A DNA stretch of 64,000 nt from Lamprocystis purpurea DSM 4197 (GCF_000379525.1 NZ_KB902475.1:1-64000), one strand, 5' to 3'. Counted from the first letter of the stretch, positions 27,557-37,323 are shown. The notes: generated by a model not told the origin, from the sequence alone. Made by a program: numbers and translations.

Positions 27557-28699
27557 ATGGCAAGCGGCTTCATCATTCCCAGATTCACCGTACGTACCAG
27601 ACAGGGCTCACGATTTGGCGAGCTGGCGGATCTGACGCGCGGACACTTCAAGGGGTCGGTTGGCGCGGGCGGCCAGAACCGGCGCGAAGACGTCGGCCTG
27701 ATCCAGAAAATGTTGAACGCCGCGGCTGTCCCACTCGGTCTTGGTGCGCTATCGCTCAAGGTCGATGGTCGCTGCGGCGCACTGACGATTGCGGCGATCA
27801 ATGCCTATCAGCAGGCCCGGTTCAACACCAGCGATGGCCGGATCGACCCAGGCCGGGCAACGATTCGCTGGCTCGCACTCGATGCCAAGCAGGGGTCATC
27901 ATTACTTGACGACGATACGACTCCGATTTTGCAGTCGCAACGGATTGGCGCGGCCCCAAACGATCCGAACTGGGATCCTTGGGCAAAGTCACCGCTGCCG
28001 TTACCGATCGCGGCCACGACCAAAGAGCAGGTGCGCGCCAATAAAGCGTTCCGGCTCTTGCCGCTGATCCGCCGACAAGCGCTGACGGCGCGGCGAGTGC
28101 TCGATGTTGCACTTGGCAGCGGGCCGGATATCCCGCTCAAGCGCACGGCCATCGCGCTGGTCATCAAACACTTTGCGAGTGCTCGCCAAGTCGATCCGCT
28201 GAATACGATACGATTACATCAAGGCAGCATCAATCAAATCTACACGCTGATCGTTGCCAACGTGATGCTGCGGGCCAAACTACCGCAATTACGCGGTCAC
28301 TTTGTTGGTGTCGATAAGCTGCAGGATCATCCCGACCCGAGCTACTTGGCAGAGGCTCCGCCCGGCGGTGTCTATTTGAATAACCCAGTCGTCTTTCTCG
28401 GGGCGACACTCGACACGATCGTGGATGACGAGTCCTGGAGCGGCATCATTCTTCATGAGTTGGCACACAGTGTCGGATCACCACCGGATACACCGACGTT
28501 CGTGCAGAGGATCGGCGATCTCTATGCCAGAGATCCAGCGTACCGTCACGCCGAAACCGCCCAACGCATCGTGAGTGCGACGCCATTTGAACTGTTCGCC
28601 GTCGAAGCCATGGGCGGCACTCAGAAAATACGGTTTCATATCGATGCCGGCGGCGAGTTCGACCGGCCGCCAATTCTGGCGCAAGGGCTTCAGGTCTAA
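27557..28699 (+). CDS. Putative zinc metallopeptidase with peptidoglycan-binding-like N-terminus
   Basis: 380 residues with a good GAGGA site 6 bp before ATG 27557. Residues about 35-110 resemble a peptidoglycan-binding type 1 domain (REDVGLIQKMLNAA, LKVDGRCGALTIAAINAYQ). The C-terminal third has a zincin motif, HELAH (His300-His304), in SGIILHELAHSVG, and the conserved-looking TPFELFAVEAMG. No signal peptide. Codon use and base composition are visibly less GC-rich than the neighbours, suggesting recent transfer. It might be an exported effector-type enzyme; there is no immunity or secretion gene beside it. Confidence 0.65.
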   Translation: MASGFIIPRFTVRTRQGSRFGELADLTRGHFKGSVGAGGQNRREDVGLIQKMLNAAAVPLGLGALSLKVDGRCGALTIAAINAYQQARFNTSDGRIDPGRATIRWLALDAKQGSSLLDDDTTPILQSQRIGAAPNDPNWDPWAKSPLPLPIAATTKEQVRANKAFRLLPLIRRQALTARRVLDVALGSGPDIPLKRTAIALVIKHFASARQVDPLNTIRLHQGSINQIYTLIVANVMLRAKLPQLRGHFVGVDKLQDHPDPSYLAEAPPGGVYLNNPVVFLGATLDTIVDDESWSGIILHELAHSVGSPPDTPTFVQRIGDLYARDPAYRHAETAQRIVSATPFELFAVEAMGGTQKIRFHIDAGGEFDRPPILAQGLQV

Positions 28700-28710
28700 A
28701 CGCGGGCCAA

Positions 28711-28775
28711 GACCTTGATCATCGTTCCGGCCGTAGGGTGGACAAGCGATAGCGCAAGTCCACCGAATCCCGCGC
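28711..28775. repeat. Family C element, left half only
   Basis: CCTTGATCATCGTTCCGGCC followed by GTAGGGTGGACAAGCG and GCAAGTCCACCGAATCCCGC, as at 20374, but the right half is missing and a family D repeat begins instead. Confidence 0.7.
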
Positions 28776-28777
28776 CG

Positions 28778-29030
28778 TCATCTGGCTCCTACGCTCCAGC
28801 GTGGGAGCAAGTTCCGACGCTCCAGCGTCGCGTCGGGTGACGCGCCGCTGGAGCGGCCGGACGGCATTCCCACGCTGGAGCGTGGGAACGAGAAGAAAAG
28901 AAGAAGTCATCTGGCTCCCACGCTCCAGCGTGGGAGCAAGTCCCGACGCTCCAGCGTCGCGTCGGGTGACGCGCCGCTGGAGCGGCCGGACGGCATTCCC
29001 ACGCCGGAGCGTGGGAACGAGAAGACGAGA
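28778..29030. repeat. Family D element, tandem duplication with 129-bp period
   Basis: Two nearly identical units begin TCATCTGGCTCC at 28778 and 28907. Each has an inverted repeat CCCACGCTCCAGCGTGGGA at one end, GACGCTCCAGCGTCGCGTCG in the middle and TTCCCACGCTGGAGCGTGGG at the other end, then AGAAG-rich sequence. A fragment of the same family is at 59811-59850. The 372-bp gap 28700-29071 is filled by families C and D and contains no gene. Confidence 0.85.
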
Positions 29031-29071
29031 AGAACGAGAAAACCGCCTTGCCATCGATACCCGCCAACCTC

Positions 29072-32000
29072 CTATGACCTGCCGGGCACCAGCGCATCAT
29101 AATCGGACACGAATCCGGCGGCCAGCAACGGCTCACGCAAGGGCGATTCAAGGGCCGGCCGGCCGTCGATGTGCTGGATCAGCAGGCGCCGCCGGCCGGT
29201 GCCCGGCGAGCGGCACAGGGCGGCCAGAGCCAAGTCCAGCTCATTGCCCGCGGACGTGAGCGACGCGGGGAAAGTCGTCAGGGTCCGCGCGCTGGTTCCC
29301 AGGTACAGCACCGGCTTGCCGGCCACCAGGTACACCCAGGCGCCGCTGACCCGGCGCGGCGCCGTCGCGGTGGACTCGGTGTCCAGGGCACCGGTTGCCG
29401 GCCAGGGAAGCAAGGCGCCATAGGGATTGGCCGGGTCCAGCGCGGCCAGCACCCGGCAATCCGCGTCCGTGAAGCCGTCGATCGGCGGCTCCTCCAGACG
29501 CGCGGCACGCAGCCGGTCGAGCGCGCCGGCCAGGGCGAACTGAGCACCGGAAAGTCCCTCGACAAAGTAGCCCCGGCGCACCTGACCGCCCTCCTCCATC
29601 TGCTTCAAGACTCGGTACAGTGGGCCGAATCCGCCCGGCAGCCCCTCAGCCTGGACCGCCTCCCGGCTCACCACGCCGTAGCGATCGAGCAGCATCCGCG
29701 CCTGCGCCAACAGCCGCTCGGTCGGCGTCGGTGCCGCCGCCGCGCGCCCCGCGAGATCGGCGACCAGTGACCAGCGACCGCCCGCCAGAGCCGCTTCCCG
29801 CCCATGACGCCGGGTCCGGGCGCCGCCGCCGAGATGCCGCAGCGGGGCGAAGGTGTCGTTGGTGATCAGCCCCACCCACACCAGGTCCCAGAGCGCGGAC
29901 TCGAAGGTGTCCCGGTCCGGCCGCGGCCCGGCGCGCTCGGCCGCTGCCTGGAGTTCCATCAGAAAGCAGGCGCCGCGTTCGCGCAGATGATCGAGCAGAC
30001 AGCGATGCAGCGGGGTTTGCTCAGCCGCGACCGGCGGTTCGCCGTCCGCCGGCCGCCATGCCCCGCCGGCCCGCGGATAGAGCGCCACCTTGCCGTCTTT
30101 CGGCCCTAGGGCGCCCTGCCCCACCCACACCACCTGACCGGTCGCGGCCAGCAGATCCAGATCGGCCGGGCGATACCCCGGCACCCGCGCCGGCAGCAGC
30201 ACCCGGTCGAGTTGCGACCAGGGCAGCACCAGTCCGGACAACTGCGCCACCGCCTCCAGCAGCCGGTCCGGACCCCGGAGGTCCTCGCCGATCCCATGCC
30301 AGGCGGGCAGGAAGCGACCCAGGGCGGCGCCGTCCACCGGGGCCACGGCGTCGCGCGCCTGGGCCAGGGTGCGGCGGCGCAGACGCCGCAGCACCTCCGT
30401 GTCGCACCAGTCCGGCTCGGCACCGCCGGGACGGATTTCGCCGCGCACCAGACTGCCTTGCGATTCCAGAAGTCGCAGCACCGGCTCGACCTGAGCCGGC
30501 TGCAGACCCAGTCGGGCGGCGGGTTCGCGGGTGAGGAAGGGACCGTGAGTGGCGGCATAGCGCCGCAACAGCGACTCCAGCGGGGCCTCGACGGCAACGA
30601 GACAGGTTTCGGGCAGGCCGGGGGGCGGCACCGCGCCCAGGGCATCGCGGTAGCAGCCGGCATCGTCCGCGGCGATCCAGCGGCGCTCGCCGGCCACGGG
30701 GATTTGGACGGCGCGGCGTTGTTGAGTGAGGACGGCGAGCCAGGCAGTCCCGGCCGGATGCGTTTCGGACTCGACTGGTTCCGCCGCGGCGAGGGAATCG
30801 CGGCGGGACGCCGCTCCCACGGGGGGCGGGGCTTCGCAGCGAAGGGCGATCTCGGACTCGGTGAGGTCGCCGAGCCGCCGCAGCAGGTCGTGCAGTTCGT
30901 CGGGGTCGCGCGCCTGACGGCCGGCGGACAGGTGCTGCAACTCGGCTTCCAGGTCGGCGAGCACGGCGGAGTCGATCAGCTCGCGCAGCTCGGCCTGGCC
31001 CAGCAATTCGGCCAGCAGCCCGCGATCCAGGGTCAGCGCCTGAGCGCGGCGCTCCGCCAGGGGCGCATCCTGTTCGTAAAGATAGGCCGCGACATAGGCG
31101 AAGACCAGCGAACGGGCGAAGGGAGAGGCCTGGGCCGTCTCGACCTCATGGACGCGGATGGTCCGGTTGCGGATCGCGGTCAGAATCTCCTGCAAGCCGG
31201 GCAGGTCGAAGACATCGCCCAGCGCTTGCCGGTAGGTCTCGATCACGATGGGAAAAGCCGGGTAACGGCGCACCGCGGCCAGCAGGCTCTGGGCCCGCAG
31301 CCGCTGCGCCCAAAGGGGTTGGCGGCCCGCGGCACGGCGGCGCGGCAGCAGCAGCGCGCGGCTCGCGTTCTCGCGGAACAGGCTGGCGAAGAGCGCGGTG
31401 TCGGCAAGCTGTTCGGTGACCTGATCCTCGACCTCCGCCGGATCGGGCAGCAGATCGGTGAGTGACGGCAGGTCCTCGCCGTCGGCCAGACGCAGCACGA
31501 TCCCGTCGTCGGTCGACATCACCTGCACCTCGAACCCCTCGCGCCGGCTCAGGCGCCATTGCAGGGCCATGGCCCAGGGGGCATGGATGGGCGCACCGAA
31601 GGGGCTGAGAATGCAGACTCTCCAATCGCCAAGCTCGTCGCGGAAACGCTCGATGACGATGGTGCGGTCGCTCGGGACCTGGCCGGTGGCCTCGCGCTGA
31701 TCGCGCAGATAGGCCGCCAGATTGGTCGCCGCCAAATCGTCCAGGGGGGTGTGTGTACGCAGCCACGCGAGCACGTGCTCGCCCTTGAGCCCGGCCAATT
31801 CGCGGCAAAAGGCACCGACCGCCCGCCCCAAGGCGACCGGCCGACCGGGACCGTCGCCGCGCCAGAACGGCAGCTTACCGGGCTCACCGGGAGCCGGCGC
31901 CACCTGCACCCGATCGCGGGTAATCTGTTCGACCCGCCAGGTGGAGGCGCCAAGCAGAATGCAGTCGCCGGCCTTGGTCTCGAACACCATCTCCTCGTCC

Positions 32001-33643
32001 AGTTCGCCCACCCGCGGGCCGTCGGCGCCCAGATGCACGGCGTACTGGCCCCGGTCGGGGATGGTGCCGGCGTTGAGCCGGGTGATGAGTGCCGTGCCGC
32101 GCCGGGCGCTCAGGGTGTCGGTCGCCCGGTCCCAGACAAGCAGCGGCTTGAGTTCAGCGAAATCGCTGGATGGATAGCGGCCGGAGAGCATGTCGAGCAC
32201 CGCCTCCAGGGCCGCCCGCGACAGCTCCCGATAAGGTCCGGCGCGCGTCACCAGGGCATGCAGTTGCGCCACCGTGCAGGACGCCGCCGAACACATGGCG
32301 GCAAGTTGCTGGGCCAGCACGTCCAGCGCGTTGCGCGGCATCCGGAAGGGCTCCAGTTCGCCCTTGAGCATGCGCTGCGCGATCACCGCGCACTCCAGCA
32401 GATCGCCGCGGAACTTGGGGTACAGGCGCCCGATGCTCACCTCGCCCACGCCGTGCCCGGCACGCCCTACCCGCTGCAGACCGCGAGCCACCGAGCCCGG
32501 CGACTCCACCAGCAGCACCTGATCGAGCGCACCCATGTCGATGCCCAACTCCAGCGAACTGGTGGCGACGATGGCCTTGAGCTCGCCGCGTTTGAGCGAC
32601 TCCTCGATCTGCGTGCGCTGCTCATGGCTGACACTGCCGTGATGCGCCCGCACCAACTCCGGGACCGGCTCCGGACCCGGCTCGGCATCCAGTGCCGCCA
32701 GTTCGTTCAGCCGTTGGCACAAACGCTCGCACAGCCCTCGGCTGTTGACGAACACCAGGGTCGAGCGATGGGCACGGATGGCCGCCAGCAAGGCCGGATA
32801 GACCGCGGACCACAGGCCGGTCTCCGCGGCCGGGCGGCCGGTCTGACGGGCATAGAGCGCTCCCAGGATCGAACCGCTGGGCAGTTCCGCCGGGGCCGGC
32901 GGCGGCGGACGCTCCATCTCGGGCACCGGAACACAGACCTTCAGATCCAGACGCGGTGGGGCAGCGGCGTCCACGATATCGACCGTGCGGTCGCCGCCCA
33001 GAAAGCGCGCCGCTTCAGCCAGCGGCTGCACCGTGGCCGACAGCCCGATCCGCTGAGGGTCACGGGCGCAGCCCGCGGCCAAACGCTCCAGCGACAAGGC
33101 CAGATGGGCCCCGCGCTTGGTCGGCGCCAGCGCATGAACCTCGTCGACGATCACGGTATGCACCGCGTGCAGATGCACCGCCGCCCCTGACCCGAGCAGC
33201 AGATAAAGCGACTCCGGGGTCGTGACCAGGATCTCGGATGGCTCCAGCAATTGGTGCCGCCGTTCCGGTGCCGGGGTATCCCCGGTACGGATCGCCACCC
33301 GCGGCACCCTGACCGCCTGCCCCAACCGCTCCGCCGCCCGGGCGACTCCGGCCAGCGGCGCTCGCAGATTCCGTTCGATGTCGTAGACCAGCGCCTTCAG
33401 GGGCGAGAGATAGAGCACTTGAATGCCGGGGGGACTTGCGCACGGGTCGGTACCCGCCTCCCCCCGCATCAACCGGTCGATGGCCCAGAGGAAGGCGGCC
33501 AGCGTCTTGCCGCTGCCGGTCGGCGCCGTGATCAGGGCGTGATGCCCGGCGGCGATCACCGGCCAGCCGCGCGCCTGCGCTTGCGTGGGTGCGGCAAAGT
33601 TCTGCGCGAACCAGAGACGGGCGGCGGGGCTGAAGCATTCCAT
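29072..33643 (-). CDS. lhr: Lhr-type large ATP-dependent helicase
   Basis: 1523 residues from ATG 33643, close to the E. coli Lhr length. Superfamily 2 motifs near the N-terminus: TAPTGSGKTLAAF (Walker A), VDEVHALAPTKRG (motif II), LSATVQ (motif III), VATSSLELGIDMGALD (motif V) and QRVGRAGHG (motif VI). The remaining 1000 residues are the winged-helix, beta-barrel and Lhr C-terminal domains. Lhr unwinds RNA-DNA hybrids and is linked to DNA repair. The longer frame from 33724 lacks similarity upstream of the chosen start. Confidence 0.9.
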   Translation of the reverse strand: MECFSPAARLWFAQNFAAPTQAQARGWPVIAAGHHALITAPTGSGKTLAAFLWAIDRLMRGEAGTDPCASPPGIQVLYLSPLKALVYDIERNLRAPLAGVARAAERLGQAVRVPRVAIRTGDTPAPERRHQLLEPSEILVTTPESLYLLLGSGAAVHLHAVHTVIVDEVHALAPTKRGAHLALSLERLAAGCARDPQRIGLSATVQPLAEAARFLGGDRTVDIVDAAAPPRLDLKVCVPVPEMERPPPPAPAELPSGSILGALYARQTGRPAAETGLWSAVYPALLAAIRAHRSTLVFVNSRGLCERLCQRLNELAALDAEPGPEPVPELVRAHHGSVSHEQRTQIEESLKRGELKAIVATSSLELGIDMGALDQVLLVESPGSVARGLQRVGRAGHGVGEVSIGRLYPKFRGDLLECAVIAQRMLKGELEPFRMPRNALDVLAQQLAAMCSAASCTVAQLHALVTRAGPYRELSRAALEAVLDMLSGRYPSSDFAELKPLLVWDRATDTLSARRGTALITRLNAGTIPDRGQYAVHLGADGPRVGELDEEMVFETKAGDCILLGASTWRVEQITRDRVQVAPAPGEPGKLPFWRGDGPGRPVALGRAVGAFCRELAGLKGEHVLAWLRTHTPLDDLAATNLAAYLRDQREATGQVPSDRTIVIERFRDELGDWRVCILSPFGAPIHAPWAMALQWRLSRREGFEVQVMSTDDGIVLRLADGEDLPSLTDLLPDPAEVEDQVTEQLADTALFASLFRENASRALLLPRRRAAGRQPLWAQRLRAQSLLAAVRRYPAFPIVIETYRQALGDVFDLPGLQEILTAIRNRTIRVHEVETAQASPFARSLVFAYVAAYLYEQDAPLAERRAQALTLDRGLLAELLGQAELRELIDSAVLADLEAELQHLSAGRQARDPDELHDLLRRLGDLTESEIALRCEAPPPVGAASRRDSLAAAEPVESETHPAGTAWLAVLTQQRRAVQIPVAGERRWIAADDAGCYRDALGAVPPPGLPETCLVAVEAPLESLLRRYAATHGPFLTREPAARLGLQPAQVEPVLRLLESQGSLVRGEIRPGGAEPDWCDTEVLRRLRRRTLAQARDAVAPVDGAALGRFLPAWHGIGEDLRGPDRLLEAVAQLSGLVLPWSQLDRVLLPARVPGYRPADLDLLAATGQVVWVGQGALGPKDGKVALYPRAGGAWRPADGEPPVAAEQTPLHRCLLDHLRERGACFLMELQAAAERAGPRPDRDTFESALWDLVWVGLITNDTFAPLRHLGGGARTRRHGREAALAGGRWSLVADLAGRAAAAPTPTERLLAQARMLLDRYGVVSREAVQAEGLPGGFGPLYRVLKQMEEGGQVRRGYFVEGLSGAQFALAGALDRLRAARLEEPPIDGFTDADCRVLAALDPANPYGALLPWPATGALDTESTATAPRRVSGAWVYLVAGKPVLYLGTSARTLTTFPASLTSAGNELDLALAALCRSPGTGRRRLLIQHIDGRPALESPLREPLLAAGFVSDYDALVPGRS

Positions 33644-33773
33644 CCGCTTACGATAGCGCCTGCGATGGATCAGCGCAGCACTTCCACCGACCGCCTGCTG
33701 CCCTTCTGCGCACCTTGGCACCACGCGTCACAAGGCGTACTGTTCGCCAAGCCGATCCACTCAGCGCTCAGCA

Positions 33774-34154
33774 ATGACCCCAAGCACGCCCGATACGGCA
33801 CCGCGGACCGCCCACCTCACTCCCGGCGAACGACACCTGCTGGCAACCTTCGTCGAGCGGACACTTGCGACCCTGGGCACCGCGGGGATCGAGCGTATCC
33901 TGGTTTTCGGCAGCCGCGCCCGCGGCGGCGGCCATGCCGACTCCGACCTCGACCTGGCGGTTTTCGCATCCGCGACCGCAGCGGCTGCTACTCTGGGGCA
34001 ACTGGCGGATTTGGCTACTGAGGTACAGGCCGGACTCGAGGATCTCCCGCACCTGCGGCCGCTTCTGTTTCGGGCGGGGGAACCCGTCAATCCGGCGCTG
34101 CTGCGCGCCATCACCCGTGAGGGCGTTGAGCTATGGGCGAAGAAGAGCGCCTGA
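33774..34154 (+). CDS. MNT-type nucleotidyltransferase, lone
   Basis: 126 residues. The nucleotidyltransferase motif is intact: VFGSRARGGGHADSDLDLAVF, that is GSxxxG with the DxD pair. Such minimal nucleotidyltransferases usually act as the antitoxin (MntA) of a HEPN toxin, which they AMPylate. No HEPN gene lies on either side, so it is an orphan here. It is divergent from lhr with a 130-bp spacer. Confidence 0.8.
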   Translation: MTPSTPDTAPRTAHLTPGERHLLATFVERTLATLGTAGIERILVFGSRARGGGHADSDLDLAVFASATAAAATLGQLADLATEVQAGLEDLPHLRPLLFRAGEPVNPALLRAITREGVELWAKKSA

Positions 34155-34166
34155 GTGCAGCGTGTA

Positions 34167-34196
34167 GGATGGGCAGAGCGAGAGCGATGCCCATCC
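34167..34196. repeat. Short hairpin repeat (GGATGGGC...GCCCATCC)
   Basis: GGATGGGC at 34167-34174 pairs with GCCCATCC at 34189-34196 around AGAGCGAGAGCGAT. It lies between the convergent nucleotidyltransferase and DUF11 genes and may act as a terminator or REP unit. Confidence 0.6.
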
Positions 34197-34258
34197 GGCC
34201 GCTACCGAAAGGCGCGGCCCACACAAGCCACATCAGTTCCGATCACAACCGCTGCCGC

Positions 34259-35827
34259 TCAGCGCGTCACGGTCGTACTCACACTGGCCGTGTTGTTGGA
34301 CGGATCGGCATCCGCCGCGGTGGTCGTGACCGTGGCACTGGCCGGGAGCAGGCCGCGGGCACGCGGCTGCACCCTGAGAGATAGGGTGGCGGCAGCACCC
34401 GGGGCTATCGCGCCAAGGTAGCAGTTCACCGTGCGGGAGCCGTAGCAATTACCCTGCGATGGTGCCGAACCAACCCAAGTCACGTTAGTCGGCAGTACCT
34501 GCTGATACTTGACGCCGGTTGCCCGTGCCGTACCCAGGTTACGCAGGGTCGCCGTGTAAACGAGTTCACCGCGCACTTTGACCGGGTCCGGCGCATCGAC
34601 CAGCGTCAGCGCCAGGTCGGCCTGCGGCAGCGGTGGTGGCAGGTCCTGGTCCAGTCGCGCCGTGACACCGCCGGTCACATACACCTGGCCGACGCTGCCC
34701 AAGGCGATGCTGTTGGCATAGCCGCTGCCGGAGATCAGCGCGGTCCAGTCGGCGACACCGTCGGCGCGCACCTTGGTTACTCCCATCGCGGTCATGGCGC
34801 CGGCCGCCAGGTAAGCGCTGCCGCTGGTGTCCATCAGCAACTGTGCATGTGCCAGCAATCCCACGGTGGGACCATCGGCATCCTGGTTCTCCCAGAGCAA
34901 CTCACCGCTCGGCGCGTACTTGATGAAGGCTGCACCCCCCAGCCCGGTCGCGGGGAACCCGCTGACGACCGGGGCGCCGTCGGGACCGATTTCGACGAAG
35001 AAGCCGGACATCGGGTGCGTACGCTCCCACAGCAGGACCCCGGTCGGCGAGATCTTGCGCAGCACACTGCCGGTGCCGGCCGTGTAGTTGCCGTTGATCA
35101 GATAGCTGTTGCCGTCCGCGTCGCCCGCCGCGTCGCCCGCGGTCAGGCTGCGCACCCCGGCGGCGCTCCAGATCGGCTGGCCGGCGGTGTTGATCTTGGC
35201 GTAGCCGTTCATGCTGTTGCCGCGGCCGCTGATCAGCAGGTGACCGTCGGGCGTGAGCTTGAAAAGCAGCGGTGCGCCGATGCCGGCGGTATCGAACCAG
35301 GACCAGAGCGCCGTGCCGTCAGGTGCGAACTTTTTCACCGTGCTGACAATACCGGCCGGACCGCTCCCCAGACCCAGCACGTAGATAGCATTCTGCGCGT
35401 CGACCAGCACACGCTTCGTCGATGAGCCATCGAAAAAGCCCTCGTAGACCCGCCGCCACAGCAGTTGGCCGGTGGGGCTGAACTTCATCAGGATGCTGTT
35501 CGCATTCACCGGACTTGAATAACCCGAGCGCAGTGTGCCTGAGACCAGGACGTTGCCCGCGCTGTCGGCAGCCACCCAGGTGGCCATCTCATGCTTGGTG
35601 GTATCGGTGTTGTCGTAACGCACCTCCCATTGCAAAACGCCACTCGAACTGCGTTTCGTCACCCAGATGTCACCGGCGGGGTTGTAGTCCCAGGTCGCGG
35701 TAAAGACGTTGTCGGCCGCGTCGCGGGCGACCGCAACGCCGCCGGGAAGGTTCACCCAGGCGGTTTGAACCCCGGCTTGAGCGAGACCGGCAGCACAGAG
35801 GCCGATGAGGAGTAAGGTGCGTTTCAT
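34259..35827 (-). CDS. Secreted beta-propeller-like protein with DUF11 domain
   Basis: 522 residues from ATG 35827. A signal peptide (LLLIGLCAAGLAQA) is followed by repeated segments with a propeller-like pattern (GNVLVSGTLRSGYS, NAIYVLGLGSG, GQVYVTGG; recurrent LLW[ER]) and a C-terminal DUF11 domain (ADLALTLVDAPDPVKVRGELVYT, ending DADPSNNTASVS). Predicted extracellular or surface protein; the function is unknown. The frame upstream to 35902 is not needed because the internal start gives a proper signal peptide. Confidence 0.75.
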   Translation of the reverse strand: MKRTLLLIGLCAAGLAQAGVQTAWVNLPGGVAVARDAADNVFTATWDYNPAGDIWVTKRSSSGVLQWEVRYDNTDTTKHEMATWVAADSAGNVLVSGTLRSGYSSPVNANSILMKFSPTGQLLWRRVYEGFFDGSSTKRVLVDAQNAIYVLGLGSGPAGIVSTVKKFAPDGTALWSWFDTAGIGAPLLFKLTPDGHLLISGRGNSMNGYAKINTAGQPIWSAAGVRSLTAGDAAGDADGNSYLINGNYTAGTGSVLRKISPTGVLLWERTHPMSGFFVEIGPDGAPVVSGFPATGLGGAAFIKYAPSGELLWENQDADGPTVGLLAHAQLLMDTSGSAYLAAGAMTAMGVTKVRADGVADWTALISGSGYANSIALGSVGQVYVTGGVTARLDQDLPPPLPQADLALTLVDAPDPVKVRGELVYTATLRNLGTARATGVKYQQVLPTNVTWVGSAPSQGNCYGSRTVNCYLGAIAPGAAATLSLRVQPRARGLLPASATVTTTAADADPSNNTASVSTTVTR

Positions 35828-35934
35828 AAGAGGTATCCGGTAGCGAACAACGTTGGACAGAGGGATGCAGGCGATTCCTGCATCTGCGCTAACACCCGGC
35901 AAGCACCTTTTATTCCATCCGCTGACCGCGGCGT

Positions 35935-36705
35935 TCAGATCGCGGTCTGCTGGTAGATCGCCTCAGCCAGGGCCAGGAGGCCGCCGCGGTCGAGTTCGCC
36001 GGCCACCGCGTAGGACAGTGGCCCTTCCAGCCAATGAAAGACCGACACGCCGTCCTCTTGCCCGAAGCGGAAGGCGCTATCCCGCTCGTGATCTTCGTTC
36101 AGGCAAGCGTAGAGCACGACGCGCTGCCCCTGGGCGTTCTCATACATCAAGAGCGCACCCGGACCATCGTCGCTCGCGAGCAAACGCCCGCCGACCAGGC
36201 CGAAGCCCAGGGTGTCGAGTTGCGGCGCCTGGACCGGCACGCCCATGCGTTTGCTGAGCCAGGTCACCAGGTGCTGTGCCTGGTCGCCGGGGACTTCCAC
36301 CGGGTGGCGGACCTCGGGGGTGTAAACGGCGTAGGCCATGGCCGCCTCGCGCACGATCGATGGTGTGCCCGCCAGCGGCGCCGTGAGGTGACCCCGCTCC
36401 AACTGCACGCCGATGATCCCCCCGGCGGCCAGGAGCATCAGACTCGCGGCCATTGCCGCCATTGGGCGCTGCCACTGCCGGAATCGCGGTTTGCGCAGCA
36501 GCCGCGGCGGCACGGGTTCCTGCGCGACCGGACCATAGAGCGCCCGCAGGCCATCCCGCAGTGCGGTGTAGTCGTCCACCTGGCGCTGCGCCCGCGGGTC
36601 AGCGGCGAGTCGTGCCGTCACCCGCCGACGTGCCTGGGTGGTCAACTGACCGTCGACATAGGCATGCAAGTCCTCAAGTTCGGGAGAGAGCCGCTCGTTC
36701 ATCAT
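35935..36705 (-). CDS. Anti-sigma factor, membrane-anchored
   Basis: 256 residues. An N-terminal anti-sigma-like helical region (ELEDLHAYVDGQLTTQARRRV) is followed by one membrane segment (PMAAMAASLMLLAAGGIIGVQL) and a periplasmic domain of 150 residues. The HxxxCxxC zinc site of ZAS-type anti-sigmas is absent; only the His is kept. The start overlaps the stop of the ECF sigma gene by 4 bp, as in most sigma/anti-sigma pairs. The periplasmic part probably senses the inducing signal. Confidence 0.85.
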   Translation of the reverse strand: MMNERLSPELEDLHAYVDGQLTTQARRRVTARLAADPRAQRQVDDYTALRDGLRALYGPVAQEPVPPRLLRKPRFRQWQRPMAAMAASLMLLAAGGIIGVQLERGHLTAPLAGTPSIVREAAMAYAVYTPEVRHPVEVPGDQAQHLVTWLSKRMGVPVQAPQLDTLGFGLVGGRLLASDDGPGALLMYENAQGQRVVLYACLNEDHERDSAFRFGQEDGVSVFHWLEGPLSYAVAGELDRGGLLALAEAIYQQTAI

Positions 36706-37235
36706 TTCACCGCCTTCAGAACAGGCTTCGCGTTGGGCGTCGAACCGGGCCGCCGCTCATCCGCCATGAACCCACGCATCCGCTCACGCGCCCGATGCAG
36801 GCGCGACATGACGGTGCCGATGGGTACCCCGGTCACCGCGGCCACCTGCTCGTAGGTCATGTCCTCCAGACACACCAGCAACAACACCTCGCGTTGTTCC
36901 GGGGAGAGCAGTGCCAGTCCCTGTTCGAGATCCCGCAACGCCAGGGCGTTGTCCGCGCCGGAGGTCTTGGGGTCCGCGTAGTCGGTATGCTCCATGGCCT
37001 CGGTCTCAGGTCGCTTGCGACGTGCTGCATTGATATGGACGTTGTGCATCAGGGTAAAGAGCCAGGCGCGCAGGTCGGTCCCGGCTTCCCAGTGGTGCGC
37101 CTTGCGCCAGGCCCGCTCCAGACAGTCCTGTACCAGATCGTCCGCCGTCTGCACGTTTCGGGTCAGGGCGCGAGCGTAACGCCGCAGCCGCGGTATCTGC
37201 TCGGCGAGTAACCGGCCGTCGATTCCCTGGGTCAT
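36702..37235 (-). CDS. ECF RNA polymerase sigma factor
   Basis: 177 residues from ATG 37235. Region 2 is seen in DDLVQDCLERAWRKAHHW and LRAWLFTLMHNVHIN; region 4 in LSPEQREVLLLVCLEDMTYEQVAAV and GTVMSRLHRARERM. The frame is open to 37322, giving 29 more N-terminal residues that are not sigma-like. Co-transcribed with the anti-sigma gene. Divergent from the TsdA-like cytochrome gene, a plausible target. Confidence 0.9.
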   Translation of the reverse strand: MTQGIDGRLLAEQIPRLRRYARALTRNVQTADDLVQDCLERAWRKAHHWEAGTDLRAWLFTLMHNVHINAARRKRPETEAMEHTDYADPKTSGADNALALRDLEQGLALLSPEQREVLLLVCLEDMTYEQVAAVTGVPIGTVMSRLHRARERMRGFMADERRPGSTPNAKPVLKAVK

Positions 37236-37323
37236 CGCGTCCCCGTCAATGTTCTTATGGATTGAGGTGTCATCGGCCGCACCGTGTATGAATTCCGTGG
37301 TTATGCCTGTGCCGGTCAGCATA

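Noticed and set aside
28778-29030. Possible CRISPR array from repeated hairpins
   Set aside because: Only two long units in direct repeat, no short regular repeats with unique spacers, and no cas genes.
31559-33190. 543-residue open frame on the plus strand
   Set aside because: Antisense to lhr; no recognisable domain.
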